Shown one piece after another: positions 43,428 through 44,967 of a stretch of 44,967 nt of DNA. Made by a program: the position numbers and the translations under genes. This DNA is from Anaerotruncus sp. (GTDB lineage: Bacteria > Bacillota > Clostridia > Oscillospirales > Ruminococcaceae): assembly GCA_021770005.1 (NCBI GenBank), contig JAETRV010000022.1, positions 1 through 44,967 on the forward strand, given 5' to 3'. The notes below the pieces were generated by a model. It did no database searches. It was not told the DNA's origin and saw nothing but the letters and a program-made list of their open reading frames with translations. The number at the start of each line of letters is the position of its first letter. Positions within the stretch are counted from its first letter, which is position 1.

Positions 43428-44741
43428 ATGATGGGAGACTATCCCAGTTGGCCGTTGATCCTGTTCCTGGCATTCTGTAATGCCTTTTTAACCGCCGGGC
43501 GCACCGCCCTCACCCAGCTGCCTGATGCAGAGGTCAAAAAGCTTGCCGCCTCCGAGCGGAAAAAAGACCGCCGGATCGCGCACGACCTCGAAAAACCCGC
43601 CGCACTGCTTGAGGGCTGTAAGCTGGCGGGATTCTCCTGCACAGTTGTGACCTCGCTGCTGCTCTGGTCGTATCTGGCGCGCAGCCTGTCGGCGCTTTTC
43701 CCTGTGGATGGCGCCCCGGTTTTTCTGCGGTACACAGCGGTCTTTCTCGCCTGTGCGGTGCAGGTGCTGATCCTGGACGTGCTCTGTCTGTTGCTGCCTT
43801 ACCGGATCGCCTGCCGTCACCCACAGCCGATCGCGGCCGCGCTCGCCGGGTTCTGCCGGACCGTCGCCCTGCTCTTCCGCCCGTTTGTCGCGTTCAACGG
43901 CGCGCTCGCCGAGCTGTTGGCCCGGGCGGTCGGCTGCCCGGAACCGCTCGAATCAGGGCAGGCTGCCGAGGAAGAAATCCGGATGATGGTGGATGTGGGC
44001 AGTGAAAAAGGGGAGATCGAGCCGAGCGAAAAAGAGATGATTAACAATATTTTTGAATTTGACGACCGGTGTGTTTCCGAGGTCATGACCCACCGCACCG
44101 ATATGTGCGCTATCCCCAAGACCGCGACCCTCTCCGAAGTCGCGGCGCTCGCGCTCGAAAGCGGGTATTCCCGCATCCCGGTTTATGATGACAATGTGGA
44201 CGCCATCCTCGGGATTGTTTATGTCAAAGACCTGCTGCGGCTGATCGAGCAGGATCGGGACACCTTCGACCCGCAGAGCTATATGCGCCCGGCACTGTTT
44301 GTCCCCGAAAGCATGAGCTGCATCGATCTGTTCACCCAGTTCAAGGTGAAAAAGGTACAGGTTGCGATTGTGGTGGACGAATATGGCGGCACTGCCGGAA
44401 TCGTGAGCATGGAGGACCTACTCGAATCGATCGTGGGGAACATCCAGGACGAATATGACGACGAGGAGGAGGAAATCTTCAAGCTGGGGGAGGACTGCTA
44501 TGCAATCGGCGGCACCGTCCTGATTGGCGATGTCGAACGGCTGTTTGGGATCACCCTTGCGGAGGACTCGGAGTATGACACGATCGGCGGCCTGTTGACC
44601 GACGTGCTCGAGCGGATTCCCGCCCCTGGAGAGCATCCGACGGTGGCGCTCGGTGAGGTGAAATTTACGGTGGTGAGCGTCTCCGACCGGCGGATCGTGC
44701 GCATCCGCGCCGAACGCTCCAAAACCTCCGCCCCTTCCTGA
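43428..44741 (+). CDS. CNNM/HlyC-CorC family membrane protein with CBS domains
   Basis: 437 residues. The N-terminal membrane part (residues 1-170, DUF21/CNNM type) starts PSWPLILFLAFCNAFLTAG, followed by a CBS pair: EPSEKEMINNIFEFDDRCVSEV, SRIPVYDDNVDAILGIVYVK and VVDEYGGTAGIVSMEDLLES. A CorC/HlyC C-terminal domain (FKLGEDCYAIGGTVLIGDVE) closes it. Such proteins are implicated in divalent metal (Mg2+/Co2+) export or homeostasis, often annotated hemolysin-like. ATG 43428 follows GGAGG; the upstream frame start at 43311 would lie before the promoter and is not used. Confidence 0.92.
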   Translation: MMGDYPSWPLILFLAFCNAFLTAGRTALTQLPDAEVKKLAASERKKDRRIAHDLEKPAALLEGCKLAGFSCTVVTSLLLWSYLARSLSALFPVDGAPVFLRYTAVFLACAVQVLILDVLCLLLPYRIACRHPQPIAAALAGFCRTVALLFRPFVAFNGALAELLARAVGCPEPLESGQAAEEEIRMMVDVGSEKGEIEPSEKEMINNIFEFDDRCVSEVMTHRTDMCAIPKTATLSEVAALALESGYSRIPVYDDNVDAILGIVYVKDLLRLIEQDRDTFDPQSYMRPALFVPESMSCIDLFTQFKVKKVQVAIVVDEYGGTAGIVSMEDLLESIVGNIQDEYDDEEEEIFKLGEDCYAIGGTVLIGDVERLFGITLAEDSEYDTIGGLLTDVLERIPAPGEHPTVALGEVKFTVVSVSDRRIVRIRAERSKTSAPS

Positions 44742-44744
44742 GTG

Positions 44745-44801
44745 ACCGGGGGCTCCGCCCCTCGGCCCCGCCACCTTTGAAAAGGTGGACGAAACTTTTA
44801 G
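44745..44801 (+). repeat. Repeat A, copy 7 (plus-strand half of an inverted pair)
   Basis: GGGGC-TCC-GCCCC, then CCACCTTT (44771-44778) pairing with AAAGGTGG (44781-44788) and ACGAAACTTTTAGTTC. It follows the CBS protein stop directly and may act as its terminator. Confidence 0.82.
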
Positions 44802-44814
44802 TTCAAGAGAAACC

Positions 44815-44967
44815 CAAACCAAAAGTTTTACTCGATTTTTTTCAAAAAATCGCAGGGTCGAGGGGCAGAGCCCCCGCCGCCGCGCGCACGCGGCGGAACA
44901 CTTTATCCTGAGAAGCGCATTTTGGGGGTGAATTGCCGCAAAGCGGCAAGAGGGGGCTTTTTGCAAG
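44815..44967 (-). repeat. Repeat A, copy 8 (minus-strand half of an inverted pair)
   Basis: On the minus strand it has a CCGCCGCG/CGCGGCGG stem, GGGGC-TCT-GCCCC, and CGATTTTTT (44841-44833 region) paired with AAAAAATCG, then AGTAAAACTTTTGG. So its second hairpin uses different sequence from copy 7. At 44933-44949 TTGCCGC-AAA-GCGGCAA resembles the hairpin at 23030-23050. It runs to the window edge. Confidence 0.78.

Noticed and set aside
1-44967. CRISPR arrays, tRNA or rRNA genes
   Set aside because: I saw no evenly spaced direct repeats with unique spacers, no tRNA-like cloverleaf and no rRNA sequence. The repeats present are dispersed, not arrayed.

Overview
The window looks like a chromosomal segment of a GC-rich Gram-positive anaerobe of the class Clostridia, probably Oscillospiraceae/Ruminococcaceae-like. 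The reasons are the Firmicutes-type S10-spc-alpha ribosomal protein cluster (secY-adk-map-KOW-infA-rpmJ order, a zinc-ribbon S14, a zinc-lid adenylate kinase), strong AGGAGG ribosome binding sites, a single-chain pyruvate:ferredoxin oxidoreductase, a PBSX-like phage cassette, and a dispersed GC-rich intergenic repeat. The taxonomic placement is inference; no 16S gene or other marker fixes it.

Layout. 1-4200: a repeat, a small membrane-anchored protein of unknown function, then a potassium uptake pair (TrkA, TrkH). 4204-19739 (minus strand): 31 genes in one orientation, rpsJ to rplQ, the complete S10, spc and alpha groups, closed by a terminator at 4155-4188 and preceded by a long leader that holds a candidate attenuator. 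20363-26492: a hexuronate catabolism locus in which uxaC and a LacI-family regulator (minus) face uxaB-uxaA (plus) across a 637-base control region with two GTAAGCGCTT-type operators. 26629-39345: a compact PBSX-type contractile phage cassette of 17 genes (small and large terminase, portal, protease, capsid, connectors, sheath, tube, baseplate, fibre) with no integrase, repressor, replication, holin or endolysin gene and no recognisable tape measure. 39409-43095 (minus): nifJ. 43428-44741 (plus): a CNNM/HlyC-type CBS-domain membrane protein.

How the parts work together. UxaC isomerises glucuronate/galacturonate, UxaB reduces tagaturonate to altronate and UxaA dehydrates it to KDG; a local LacI-type repressor is the obvious controller. 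NifJ then links pyruvate to acetyl-CoA and reduced ferredoxin. The ribosomal genes supply translation, secretion (SecY), RNA polymerase alpha and nucleotide balance (Adk).

Most interesting signals. (1) A dispersed family of stem-loop elements (repeat A) occurs in at least seven full or near-full places plus one fragment. Its hairpin arms change sequence between copies while keeping base pairing, and one copy supplies the C-terminus of the phage terminase. (2) The phage cassette has intact, tightly overlapping head and contractile-tail genes but none of the genes for an independent life cycle, as would be expected of a domesticated or gene-transfer-agent-like particle; this is a hypothesis. 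(3) A terminator-like hairpin lies in the leader of the S10 operon.
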